A DNA stretch of 64,000 nucleotides from Dasypus novemcinctus (lineage: Eukaryota > Chordata > Mammalia > Cingulata > Dasypodidae), in NCBI RefSeq assembly GCF_030445035.2, contig NC_080696.1, forward strand, positions 26,425,661 through 26,489,660, written 5' to 3'. Each line of letters opens with the position of its first letter. Position 1 is the stretch's first letter. This document shows, in pieces, positions 10,157 through 20,589 of this stretch. The notes under the pieces are model-generated. The model searched no databases. It was not told the origin of the DNA and was given only the letters and a program-made list of their open reading frames with translations. A program made the position numbers and the translations under genes.

Positions 10157-11486
10157 CGATAATCTACAGATATTTACTGTGAGATTGATCTGAACTTGCA
10201 GATACCATGTAACACTCCAGTTCTACCTGTTTTAAAGCCTGGTACAAGTGGAGAGTACTGCTTTGTCCAAGATTTAAAGGCTATAAATAAAATAGTTGAA
10301 GATAGCCACCTGGTTGTGCCAGACCCATATGCGTTGCTTACTACTCTCAATGCAGAGAATAGTTTTTGGTGTTAGATTTAAAAGATGCCTTCTTTTGCAT
10401 TCCTCTGGATAGCTCCTCTCAAGAAATTCTTGCCTTTCAGTGGGAAGAACCAAGTGCAGGACATAAGCAACAATATACCTGGACTGTGCTTCCCCAAGGG
10501 TTGAACAATTCCCCGACTATTTTTAGTAAACAATTAGCCCAGGACTTGTGAAAAACAGTTATGTTAAGTAGGAAATATCTTCAGTATGTAGATAACATTT
10601 TAATTGCAAGCCCAAACCAAGAAAAAAGCATTAAAGATACAATTGGAATGCTAAATAGCTTAGCAATCTTGGGGTACAAAGCTCAAAAAGTAAAGCCAGT
10701 TAGTCCAGAAATCAGTCTGCTATCTTAGACTTAAACTAAAGAATCAGGAACAAGGACCCTGACTACTGCTAGAGTAAAACCTATTTTAAAAATAAAAAGC
10801 TCAAAGAGCCATTGCTAGCTCAGGGGATTTTTAGGCGTAGCTGGGTTCTGCCGAATCTGAATTCCAAATTTTGAGCTAATAGCTAAGCCTCTGTACACAG
10901 CTTTGGTTGGTGAGGATGCAGGTCCAGTGGACCTCTGAATGTGAACAAGCCTTTCACCAACTGAGGAGGGAGCTAATGAGTGCCCTGCCATGGGACTACC
11001 AGATCTCAGAAAACCTTTTCATTTATTTGTCCATGGTAAACAAGCTGTAGCCCTTGGAGAATTAAACCAAAAATTGGAAAGTGAGCATCGTCCAGTAGCG
11101 TACTTCTTAAAACTGCTAAACAATACTGCAAAAGGGTGGCTGGCACGTTTAAGAGCTCTTGCTGCAAGCTGTATCTTAGTATAAGAAGTTGAAAATTTTA
11201 CATTAGCACAGCTCCTCACCATTCACACACCCCAGCGAGTACTCACACTGCTTGAAGGAAAAGGAAATCTTTGGCTAACCCAAGGGAGGCTTGAAAAATA
11301 GCAAGCAGCACTCCTAAGCAACCCAAAAGTTAAATTAAAAGTTTGTGTACCCTTAAATCCAGCTTCTCTACTCCCATCAAATACTAGGGAAATACCTATT
11401 CAAAACACTAGAAAAAGTCTTTTCTTCCAGGAAAAACTGGCAGGTACTCCTCTACTAGATCCAGATTTAGAAATCTTCACTGATGG
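10157..11486 (+). pseudogene. pol: ERV-A RT core and start of RNase H
   Basis: RT coding homology resumes beyond ERV-B. It shows CNTPVLPVLKPG, VQDLKAIN and LDLKDAFF (a first catalytic Asp in the palm). The LPQGLNNSPTIF block comes next, and at 10585-10596 the polymerase motif reads Y-V-D-N, so the second aspartate of the usual YxDD box is lost. The longest open part is 10366-10551; stops and frameshifts occur between and after the blocks. The connection domain and RNase H entry follow, ending in EIFTDG at 11470-11486, where ERV-C is inserted. All spacing fits class I pol. The gene is clearly dead. Confidence 0.9.
11483..11486. repeat. target duplication of ERV-C (left)
   Basis: ATGG here and ATGG at 17254-17257 flank the element directly outside its TG...CA ends. 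Removing one copy joins the RNase H reading TDG to SSF without a gap. A 4-bp duplication is typical of gammaretrovirus-like integration. Confidence 0.9.
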
Positions 11487-11508
11487 TGTTGTAGAATTTG
11501 AGAGAGGT
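11487..11508 (-). mobile_element. 3' LTR stub of ERV-C
   Basis: Twenty-two bases starting TGTTGTAGAATTTGAGAG are identical to the outer end of the 5' LTR at 17133. They join directly to the shared core, so an internal deletion removed the rest of the LTR and the 3' internal region. Confidence 0.8.
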
Positions 11509-11510
11509 GC

Positions 11511-14500
11511 TGAAGGGAGATGATCTCTTTTCTGTAACTGCTTCCTGCTGGCCATGGGCTGTAGTCATTGTGTAAGAAGGTGTAAAACTCTATTTTATTT
11601 TAACTGGAGGAAGATGAATCTGGCCTTCTGTACAAAGTTGGATGAAGTTTTCATATGGTGAATAAGATGTTCACTCTGAAAGAAACAAACTTAATTAAAA
11701 ACTTGGAATACCCCATTTTAAAAAGAGGACATTGGATTACAGAGGTAGACAAGGTTAGGTGCTTATAAAGATGGCACTCCTTTTTAAAAGCTGGTGGGAA
11801 CAGTATATATATATACTTTTCTAAGTTATTTATTTTTAGAGAGAAATTGCAATAGATACTTAGCTTTGTTCGAAGACACATTTCAAGCTGTTTAATGATT
11901 GGTACTCATGTGCTTTGTCACATGCTCCTGGTGAACTGGCACCCTTTGGGCAATTGGTTTCATTCAGGATTAGTACACCAAGTTGGAAATTTTCTTAGTT
12001 TTTGGCTGTGGGAGTGATCAGAACTACAGAATAAAGGTTTTTTACATTTTGGTTTTAGTTGTACAATTTCTGGTAATTTTGACTTGTTCAATAGGTGACT
12101 CATTATTAGCAAGCAAGCCTCATTTTTGCTACACAGTACAGTAGAATAGTGAGTTGACTGAGCCTGGGTGAGACTGCCACCTTATTCTATAGACATGTTT
12201 ATTAACTGTTTAGAAAATGAATTTACTAAGAATCTAACATGTCTAATATAATTTTGCACTTGATTCAAAATAGAAAAAATTATGTTATAATTATTAGTCA
12301 TATATTTAGTACATGGTAAAAGTACAGCACTTAATATTAACTAATATATTACTTAATGCATAAGGATTCAGAGTTGCAATTATTAGTTTTAAGTTTCAGG
12401 TTTGTAATACTTTACATGTTATCTCTACATGAGAGCAGGCCATAATGCCAATTGTGTTTAAGTTTTACTTACAGTATCCTGGTATCATGGCTCCACTTAA
12501 CATGTTCTTCATGCAGTGAGCAAGTCACAGCATCATTGATATTAGAGATATTTTCCAGTATTCTACTAGCCTGGTGCATAGTGGTCTCTGACACTATGGA
12601 ACAGTGCCAGTCTGGAGGCAATATTCATTGTACACTTGGCTGTACTGAGTCATCAGTGGCTGCTGCAGGAGCTTGAAACTGCAACATAGTTTCCATAGAC
12701 TTCAGGAGCAGAACCAGAGGCTGATATAGCAAATATTTCTAATTGAGGGGTCAGTGACCAGTCTAGCCAATAACTCACATGGAGAGGCAACCTGTAATGT
12801 ATTCAAGGTCTGGTTTGAATCCACAAGAGTTTGACAATGTTAAAGCTTGTTCTTTGTTTTTATATATATTTTAAACAATTTAATGCAACACATTATATAT
12901 CAAATGACTGTTTATTTACACAATTTTACCATGAAGATAACAGTAGGTATTTTATTTTAGTAAGAGGGGAAAACAAACTATTTTCCATTGTTAAAATGAA
13001 AACAGAAGATTCCCAATAGAATTAAGATAACTTTTTATTACCATTTACTTAAATATGCACCTTGCAGTGGACTTCAGACAGGTTTTATTACCACCAAATT
13101 ATTTTTTTGCAAGCAATACCAATCCAAGTTTTTAGTTAACAATGACTTCTAGAACTAGAATTATTTAAATGTTTTCAGTTTGGAAGATGCTTTACAAACT
13201 TTTTATAATTGAATACAACTACATTGACTAGTTCCCTTACATTTAAATAAACTTAGTAAATTATAATTACTAACCAAAGAAATTTACTTTATTTCCTTAA
13301 GAGAGCATATCTACAACCTTTTTCTTTAGCTTAATTTTATTAACATGAACTTAAATTTTCATTACTCTAAAGATTTTCTCCATAATGTTAATTTAGTTTA
13401 TAAGTTAACTATGGGAGATTACACTCAAGCTAAATAAAATTGAAACCATTATAGTTTATGCAAGGAATGTTCTTTTTCTATCTTTAGAGGAAGCTAAAAC
13501 TTTTCCTTCTTTAAGTTATGAAAATGAATAATTTTTAAAAGCATACTGATTACCAGGTTTCAAAACATATTACACAATTACTTAATTTGTTTAATCATAA
13601 TCCAGGAAAGATCTCTTCATAGTTTTTATGGACTTTTCTTTACTTATTGAAATTTGTCAACAGAGCCACTAATTACCTTTATTTTGTAGGAGAGAAATCT
13701 TCTTCTGGAAGAAAATAAGGCTCACCCAAATGTGGAGAAGAAAAGAATTTATTCTCAATCTTGCAAGAAGGGGCACAGAACCAGAAAATATGGCTGGCGT
13801 CCTGAACAAAGAAAAATGACACAATTTATACCCCTAAGCCTAGCACACAATCTCTTCCTCTGTTTCTCCATAAATTGGATACTTCAGAAGTTACAGCTTA
13901 TCCAAGAAGATTTAACTTTCCCATGCAAAAGTTTGTGATTTAATGCTTCCTCTATCACACTCCAACCATTTTAGTTTTTATCTGCTCCCCTTTGTCAAAT
14001 AAGGAATGGAATTTAGTGCTGAATTGGTATTGACATAGCTCTTTCTTGGGCATCTTTTATTGCCTATAGGACTGGTTTAAACTGGTTTCCTTTTGTTGCT
14101 GTTTAACTCAGGAGTGGGAGACTGAGGCAGTAGGCTGCCAGGTTACATTAATCAATATTTTCTTCCTTTATGTGAAAACTAAACTAATCTTTGTTTTTTT
14201 TACATTTTATGGATGACAGAAGGTTTAAACTGGGAAATTACAGGGCAAACTGATTCTTAATTCCCTAGCCTAGTAGATAGGTTTAATCTGCCACACCTAG
14301 TTTTGCCTTCAAAGCTCTTGCAAAGAGAAGTCCTTTCCCAATAGTTTTTATAATCAGATTTTTATATGACTTTTTCATCCTACTTAGTCTAATTCGGGCT
14401 CCAAGAATATTTATTCACATATATAACTGTTTATTTAATTTTTAACAATTTGAATAGAGCTCTTTTAGGAATTTTCTCTTGTTAATTTGTTATTATCATC

Positions 14501-15128
14501 CTGATGTATGAAGACATACACCAAGCAAATGGGCAGACACAAAGAGTTAGACACAGAAACACAACTCATTGATGTTACTTATAATTTGCATTATTTTATA
14601 TACTGTTTAGCTTAATTTGGGTCCAGAAATATATATTACTTATATAATTGCATATTTAACCTCAATAATTTGAGCAAATAGGCAGACATGAATAGTTTGA
14701 CACAAAAACATAACTTTAGTTACTTAAAACTTCCATTTTTTACAAAATAAGTGTGACTGCAAAACATTTTGAAGACTCCTTAAACTTTTCTTAATCTGAA
14801 CTATGACTGTGCAGTTTTACACTACAACCATGCAGTTTTACACAAGAATTTTGTTTCTTAACTAATGGCTTGTAACCAAAATGTTCCCAATGCTTTAGCA
14901 CCATTTTTTTTGTTTGTTTCAGAACTTTATATTTTACCTTGAATTTAGCAGAATTTTGATAAGCAACAAGAAAAATTCTATGTATATTCAATGAGGCTAT
15001 TGGAAGCCTCAGGGAGATAAACTGTTTCTCTCATGAATTGCCACTCTTAGGAACACTGAGAGTCAAGGCAGGAGACTCCCTTTATTCCCCCCAGTCCTTG
15101 GAGATAATAAAACTCCAGTGGTCCTTTA
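11511..15128 (-). repeat. AT-rich core shared with ERV-B (copy 2)
   Basis: This is the counterpart of 4364-7825. Collinear similarity runs from CTGAAGGGAGATGATCTC at the left to GGAGATAATAAAACTCCAGTGG at the right, interrupted only by the 520-bp LTR at 13685-14204 and by a site lacking the 6486-6889 LTR. By eye the copies differ at roughly one base in ten with small indels. No coding function is recognised. Confidence 0.85.
13685..14204 (-). mobile_element. solo LTR inside ERV-C core
   Basis: This 520-bp segment is absent from the ERV-B core, which reads TTATTTTATGG across the site. It starts TGTAGG and ends TTTTACA. On the minus strand a TATAAAT box (13824-13830) precedes AATAAA (minus strand of 13748-13753) by about 75 bases, as in an LTR. 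Flanking bases (ATTT and TTTT) allow a short, imperfect duplication of 3-4 bp, suggesting class I. It is unrelated by eye to the LTR at 6486-6889. Confidence 0.8.
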
Positions 15129-17110
15129 AACCCAAGGGCTAAGAATTCCACCAGGCAGCAATCCAGTCAACACTTAGATTCATGAGAGAAAGCATGGTTA
15201 CTAATACCAGTAGGACAGGAGCTGTTATGAAACAACCACAGGCAAAGGCAAGGGCTGAGGCTAGGCTCGAAGCAACCATAAATGAAGGTAAGGTTAGTTT
15301 AGAATTTACACTTAAATAATAGTTTCAGGCTAAATTCACCCAGCTATAATTTATTGTCTTTCTGCTGTTTTATAATATAAATGCATTTATAAATGATCTT
15401 AACTCAGAGTTTTATTAATTTTTTAATCTTAAGGTGAATTGGATATCTTTATTAATTAAGCTACAAGAATTTTATTACTAACAATTCTTGGAAGTCCTGC
15501 CTTTTCTTAGTAATGGAACAAATTCTCATCTGAAGTTATGCATTTAACTCACCAGCAAGAGAGTATTGGCATTTAAAGATTCATTTTAAACTACCTTTTT
15601 ACCTTTTTACCATGAATTCTTAGGTGCCAGCAAATGACAAAAGCCAAACACAGATTTTAAAGTGACATTTCATTCCTTTTTTTTCCCTCTGTAGTTTCAC
15701 AACCCTGAAGTTCCCAGCCAGACCATTTGAAAAGCTGTCAAGTGATTAGTGATCTATTGTTTCAAGCCATAGCCTCCTTTCTTCAGATGATTTTACAGTT
15801 CTAAAACATTCCAAAGTATTTCTACAGTCTTACAGAGAGAGAGAGTTTGGCCTTGACACCCTAGGGAGGGAACTTTACTGCATTTATTTTGATTCTGCTT
15901 TTCACCCCTTCACTCCCCCACCTTCCAGGCAGTCAAGTGCACAACAATCAAATAGGAATGCAGCTTATGAATAGAAGGAGTGGACTTACTGGAAAGGGGC
16001 AAGCCACTCCCCCCTTTCCAGCTTTCTGCCAAAATGGGCAGACAGAACCTACTGAAATTTGGCACTCCTGCTGGGGACCCAGCCACCTTGACTTGGGCAG
16101 CCCCAACAAACTTGGGTGCGTGACATGGACACAGATGGCCTCCAAGTCCTGGCAAAGGGGCAGAAAGAGACAAGACAACAGAGCATGCAGAAACATCTAG
16201 ACTCTGCAAACATCCAGACTCCTCAGTTTTGCCCCATAATCATTTCACCCCCTTGCCAATGGCAAGGGAGGGTTCCAGCTCAACTAAATTACACTTTACA
16301 TAACCACACAATACAACACTAGCATTGAGCTGACACAGACAGAAGCTCAAAGGTCACTAATCTGACTCACAAGTTCTATATATATATATATATATATTCA
16401 GCATGGCTGCCCCTGCAGCAATCACAAACCTTAGAGAGAACACTTAACATTAACATTTGGTATAAAGCAAATTCATTCACAATTCAGCACCATAACAAAA
16501 GATTCCAGCTAGACCTTTTTCATTGTTTAACTTTACACCCAGACCAAGCTTCACTAGAAAAGCTGATCCATTTTCCTGTAACCAAGTTTTCTAAAAAATC
16601 CAGACAGTTTCCAGGATGTTAGGACCCAAACCTATAAATAGCCCTTCCTATTATAATAAAGCCTCCACTCCTTTAGTGACTATAAGACCAGTACCAGATT
16701 CTAACATGCAGTTAGACAAACCTGAAACACCAGGTTTTCCCCAGTTTTTCTCCTTTTTCCAGACCTAGAGAGAATGGCTTCCCCCCCATTTTCTGAGGCT
16801 TATAGGGTTCTCTTGGGAGGTGATTAGCCTCCCCTTCCTAGCAATTAGAGCTAGAGCTTTCCAGACTGTGCTCACCCAGGGAGTCTTACCTTCTTCCATG
16901 TTCAGAGTTCTTTTTCATTCCCAGAATCTTTCTCTTCAGACCTTCCATTGTCCTTGATTTTTGTCAGGAAGACTCTGGTGGAGCCCACATCTTTTCTGGA
17001 TTAAATTTAATACAGGGGTGCACAGATTTGGGGTTCACCCAAGTCCTCCTGGCTTCCTTGGGTATTTGGAAGGGGCAGCAAAATGTTACCATCTCTGGCC
17101 TTCATTTGAA
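15129..17110. other. ERV-C 5' interior and leader, no coding homology
   Basis: This is the region between the shared core and the PBS. It is less AT rich than the core, especially 15890-16330 and 16700-17100. Overlapping frames on both strands at 15889-16209 contain nothing I recognise. A (TA)n run lies at 16377-16397. Confidence 0.5.
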
Positions 17111-17128
17111 ATCACGGATGAGGCCCCA
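17111..17128 (-). promoter_or_regulatory. ERV-C primer-binding site (tRNA-Pro-like)
   Basis: The minus strand reads TGGGGCCTCATCCGTGAT four bases inside the LTR end. It resembles the tRNA-Pro site of many gammaretroviruses (TGGGGGCTCGTCCGGGAT, from memory) with three changes. It differs clearly from the tRNA-Gln type site of ERV-B. Confidence 0.75.
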
Positions 17129-17132
17129 AAAA

Positions 17133-17253
17133 TGTTGTAGAATTTGAGAGAGGTTCAATTATTTGTGTATAGAGAGGCCAGGACTCAGGAATGATTTTGA
17201 GAAGGAAAAGTGGTTTATCGATGGCCGGCTGGACTTGGGAGCTTTCTGTTTCA
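17133..17253 (-). mobile_element. short 5' LTR of ERV-C
   Basis: Only 121 bp separate the terminal TG and CA. On the minus strand it starts TGAAACAGAAAG, contains CGATAAACC (a possible degraded polyadenylation signal) and ends TTCTACAACA. The target duplication directly outside shows that both outer ends are authentic, so the promoter-bearing U3 part was probably lost by internal deletion rather than by truncation. Confidence 0.75.
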
Positions 17254-17870
17254 ATGGAAGTAGCTTCATTAAAGGAAGTATTCAAAAAGCTGGATATGCT
17301 CTTGTAACTGCAGGGGAAGTACTAGAAGGTGCACCACTTCCCCCATGGAGCGCTGCACCAAAAGCTCAGCTTATTGCTCTTCTTAGAGCCCTGCAAAGAG
17401 GGGACAGAAGAAGAGTGAACATTTACCCTGATTCAAAATATGCTTTTCTTATCTTGCAAGCACATGGGGCCACTTGGAAGGAGATAGGACTTTTATCATT
17501 TAGGCAGAAATTAAGCATGCCACACAAATAACTGAACTTTCAGAAGCAGTTAAACAAACAGCAGAAGTAGCTGTAATGCAGTGCCCAGGATATCCAAAAG
17601 GAGACTCCTATGTTGCCTTAATGAACAGACAAGCAGACCAAGTGGCAAAAGAGGCCACAAGAAAAGGTTACCCTCCTAGTCAAGTACCTGCACTCATTAA
17701 CCCTCAGATTCCTCAACATATAGAGGAAGATTTCTGTTCCTGTCTATATGCCTGCAGACCTCAAATGTGCATGAGAATGGGGATTTCAAGAAAATTCAGA
17801 AAAAAACAGAAAAAGGGGGTAAGTGGCTGTAAAACAGCCAAGGACAAGTTTATCTGCCTGAGAAGCTAGT
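17254..17870 (+). pseudogene. pol: ERV-A RNase H remainder
   Basis: RNase H resumes with NGSSFIKG and then GYALVTAGEVLEG. A block AQLIALLRALQRG with NIYPDSKYAFLILQAHG follows, matching the helix with the conserved E/D residues and the 'DS.YA' motif of retroviral RNase H. The open stretch 17163-17531 is partly LTR (to 17253) and partly RNase H. A further frame (17576-17869) contains NRQADQVAKEA, the C-terminal 'N..AD..AK.A' motif carrying the last active-site Asp. A frameshift or stop separates the two frames. Confidence 0.85.
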
Positions 17871-17879
17871 ATAACCCCT

Positions 17880-19146
17880 AGTCTCTTATTATAAACAAAC
17901 CACACATTTGGAACAACAAGCACTAATAAGTCTTCTTCATTGACTGGTGGTGGGACCTCACCTTGCTCAAGCTGTACAAAAAGTTTCTAACCAGTGTCTT
18001 ACTTGCCAGAAAAATAATCCAAAGGCAACATTGTGGACCTCTTTTGCAACACAAAGTCGAGGGCTTGCCCCAGTGGAAGATTGGCAAGTAGATTTCACAG
18101 TAATGGCAAAAATGACAGGAAATTTTAAGTATTTTTTGGTATTTGTAGACACCTTTTCAGGGTGGATGGAAGCCTTTCCCGGCTGCACAGAACAGCATTC
18201 CACGGTGACTAAATTCCTCCTCCAGGAAATCATCCCAAGGTTTGGACTGCCCCAATTTAGTCAGATAGTGGCCTGCTTTTATTTCAGCTGTGCTATAGGG
18301 TGTCAATCAGTGTCTTTGAATTAAGTGGAAACTACATGCAGCCTGGAGACCTGAGTCATCAAGAAAGGTGGAAAATAGAACTATACTTTGAAAAAAAACC
18401 TTAAGTAAAATTTGTCAAAAACATAGTTTAAATGGACAGAAGCACTTAACCTAGGTCTCCTTCAGGTTAGGGGGGTGCCTAGAAGATAATGGATCTGCTT
18501 TTATTTCTGCTGTGGTATAGGGTGTCAATCAATGTCTTGGAATTAAGTGGAAACTACAGACAGACTGGAGACCTGAGTCACCAGGAAAGGTGGAAAGAAA
18601 AATTAGTAAAATTTGTCAAGAAACACAGTTAAAGTGGACAGAAGCACTTAGCTCTCCTTCAGGTTAGGGTGGCCCCTAAAAGAGGAATTAAATTAAGTAC
18701 TTTTGAACTTATGTAGAGAAGGCCCTTTCCAAGTAACCCAAGGGAAAAACCCAACTCACCTGTAAGCTTAGAGGGAGCCCTTCATAAGTGGGCTTTGCAG
18801 TTAGGAGAGCTCCTTACCACCATGCATGGATATGCAAATATGCACCTGAAACACCCCACTGACCAGCCTCTCCACACCTTCTCAATCAGGGATCAGGTTC
18901 TTTTAAAAGTTTAGAAAAATAAACATCCTGAAGAACAGCTTAAACCCAAATGGGAGGGACCTTACACAATACTGTTAACCTCTCATTCTTCTCCTAAGTT
19001 GCAGGGAATCAAGCCCTGTGTTCATCATACCAGAGCAAAACCCTACTATTTATCAGATCTAGCAGTTAAAGGAGGTCCTGAGCTGAAGGTCACACCAGAG
19101 CATGAAGCAAAATATGAGATGAAGCCAGTTGAGAACCTGCGGTTCT
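17880..19146 (+). pseudogene. pol: ERV-A integrase with internal tandem duplication
   Basis: The N-terminal zinc-binding region keeps the paired cysteines in NQCLTCQKN (about 17990-18015). The catalytic core follows with DWQVDFT, the first Asp, then FLVFVDTFSGWMEAFP. At 18264 a block of about 222 bp begins, containing the second catalytic region, and it is repeated from 18485. The first copy reads D-S-G and the second D-N-G, the expected form. Only after the second copy does the protein continue toward the C-terminus, with GPFQVTQ-like, ALHKWALQ and HHTRAKPYYLSD-like stretches ending near 19146. Many stops break it. No env or 3' LTR follows; a MIR begins at the same point, so a deletion removed the ERV-A 3' end. 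Confidence 0.85.
18264..18690 (+). repeat. tandem duplication of about 222 bp in integrase
   Basis: Two adjacent copies begin at GATAGTGG (18264) and GATAATGG (18485). Both contain CTGCTTTTATTTC and GGAAACTACA, then GTAAAATTTGTCA and AGAAGCACTTA. The copies differ by substitutions and small indels, so the duplication is not recent. Confidence 0.85.
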
Positions 19147-19326
19147 GACATTAGCTCCCGTTCTAACCTTGGAAAATCTGCTCAACCTTAAGCTTCAGTC
19201 TCATCACCAGAGAAATGGTTATCTTAATATCTTCTTCATGGCATTGTTGTGAAAATAAACTAGAATTATGCAAGGAGAGCATGTATCACAGTGTTTGGCA
19301 TGTGGATGTGTTCAATAAATGTTTGT
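19147..19326 (+). repeat. MIR SINE
   Basis: The order of landmarks matches MIR: CTTGGAAAATCTGCTCAACCT, TCAGTCTCATCACC, GGCATTGTTGTGAAAATAAA, AGTGTTTGGCATG and TCAATAAATGTTTGTTA. Confidence 0.75.
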
Positions 19327-19900
19327 TACTGAAATTATTTTCTTGAATCTTGAGGCATACATTTAATAAAAATAAAGATATAAAGTATAATAGAAAAGAA
19401 AACTCAATGATTATAGAACTCTTAAATAAATCCAAGAGTAGAACGGGGAATTTCTGGAGCATTTGCTTTAAAATCAGAAATAAGATATCCCTGTCATATA
19501 TCATGTGGAGGCTCTAATATAGATAATACCAATATAAAGTTATATCTTTCTTGTTGGAAAAAAAATTAAAGGGCTTGATAACTAAAGCCAAGATAATTCT
19601 CTTCCTATGTTAAACAATACTGAGACCAAGCCATGGTAGTGTCAATGGATGCTCCATGAAAACCTGCTCTTGGAAAGTAAAACTGTGAAAGATCTAAATG
19701 GCTTGTGAATCAAGACAAAAGACTTGTCCCTCAAGACTCTCTTCAAGAAAGTGTCCTTGCTAGATTCACCAATCTAAATAAATTATGCCCATACTCACAC
19801 ACTCCTCTGCCTTTTAGGAGCTGTCTTAAAATCATTCAACCCATACCTTGTAATTCTATAAATATTTTTCTACCAAATACCTCATGTTGTATTATTTTAT
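19327..19900. other. intergenic, nothing recognised
   Basis: The sequence is AT rich with no gene or familiar repeat. Short frames here (for example 19286-19504 minus) have no recognisable content. Confidence 0.5.
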
Positions 19901-19919
19901 TCATATGAATTGTCCATTA

Positions 19920-20580
19920 GAGGCAGAGTTAAAGGGATAGAAAGCACTAATATTTACATGGGATTGGGGACTTGGAGAGAAATGGGGAGAGACTGCTAAT
20001 TTCTAGAGTTTCCTTTTTTAATGATGAGAATGTTCTAAAATTGACTGTGGTAATGGTTGCACAACTCTGTGACTGTACAAAAAGAATGATTTGCAATTTA
20101 AATGAATTGCATGGTATGTGTCTTAGTTTCCACAACTGCTATGACAAATACCACACAATAGGTTGGCATAACAACAGGAATTTATTGACTACATGTTTCA
20201 GAGGCCAGAAGGCTTGCCTCCTCCCAGAGTTTGTAGCATTCTGGCTGGCTGGCAATCTGAAAAGTCTTGGGTTCCCTGACTTTTCAAGCCCATGGGTATA
20301 TCCTCTCTTTTCACATCTGGGTGTTCCTGTTGACTTCCTGCTTCCCCCATGACTTTCTCCTCATAAGGCCTTCCAAAATAGGATTAAGACCCATCCTGAT
20401 TCAGCTAGCCATGCCTTAATTAAAAATAACATCTTCAAAAGGTGCTGTTTACAAAGGGTTCACACCAACAGGGCTACTATTAAGAACGTGTTTTTGTTCT
20501 TCTTGGGTGGATAATTCAATCTACCACAGTATGTGAATCATACTTCAATAAAGCTATTATACATATTTTAGAGAATGGAA
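19920..20580 (+). mobile_element. L1 3' end, split by an LTR
   Basis: From about 19950 to 20118 the sequence matches an old L1 3' end, with GACTGTGGTAATGGTTGCAC, ACAACTCTGTGACTGTAC and ATGAATTGCATGGTATG. It resumes at 20529 with GTATGTGAATCATACTTCAA and AATAAAGCTATTATA. The two parts are separated by the LTR at 20119-20528. Confidence 0.7.
20119..20528 (-). mobile_element. MLT1-like (ERVL-MaLR) solo LTR
   Basis: It starts TGTCTTAG and ends CTACCACA, with GTATG duplicated on both sides (20114-20118 and 20529-20533). Five-bp duplications are typical of ERVL and MaLR elements. AATAAA (minus strand, within AATAAATTCCTGTTG) and the outline resemble the MLT1 family read on the minus strand. Assignment to a subfamily needs an alignment. 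Confidence 0.75.
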
Positions 20581-20589
20581 ATGAATGGG

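Larger units (their letters stand above)
11487..17253 (-). mobile_element. ERV-C: minus-strand endogenous retrovirus nested in ERV-A RNase H
   Basis: The element is bounded by TGTTGTAG at 11487 and ...TTTCA at 17253, with ATGG duplicated outside. Minus-strand order is a short 5' LTR (17253-17133), PBS (17128-17111), a leader of about 2 kb, the AT-rich core shared with ERV-B, and then only about 22 bp of 3' LTR. The env fragment, polypurine tract and most of the 3' LTR present in ERV-B are missing. No gag or pol is recognised, and several 80-100-codon frames at 15889-16209 overlap on both strands without familiar motifs. A 520-bp LTR is inserted at 13685-14204. Confidence 0.85.

Noticed and set aside
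15889-16209. Overlapping open frames on both strands in the ERV-C leader
   Set aside because: Several frames of 80-103 codons overlap in a locally GC-richer segment. None has retroviral or cellular motifs, so they look like composition effects.
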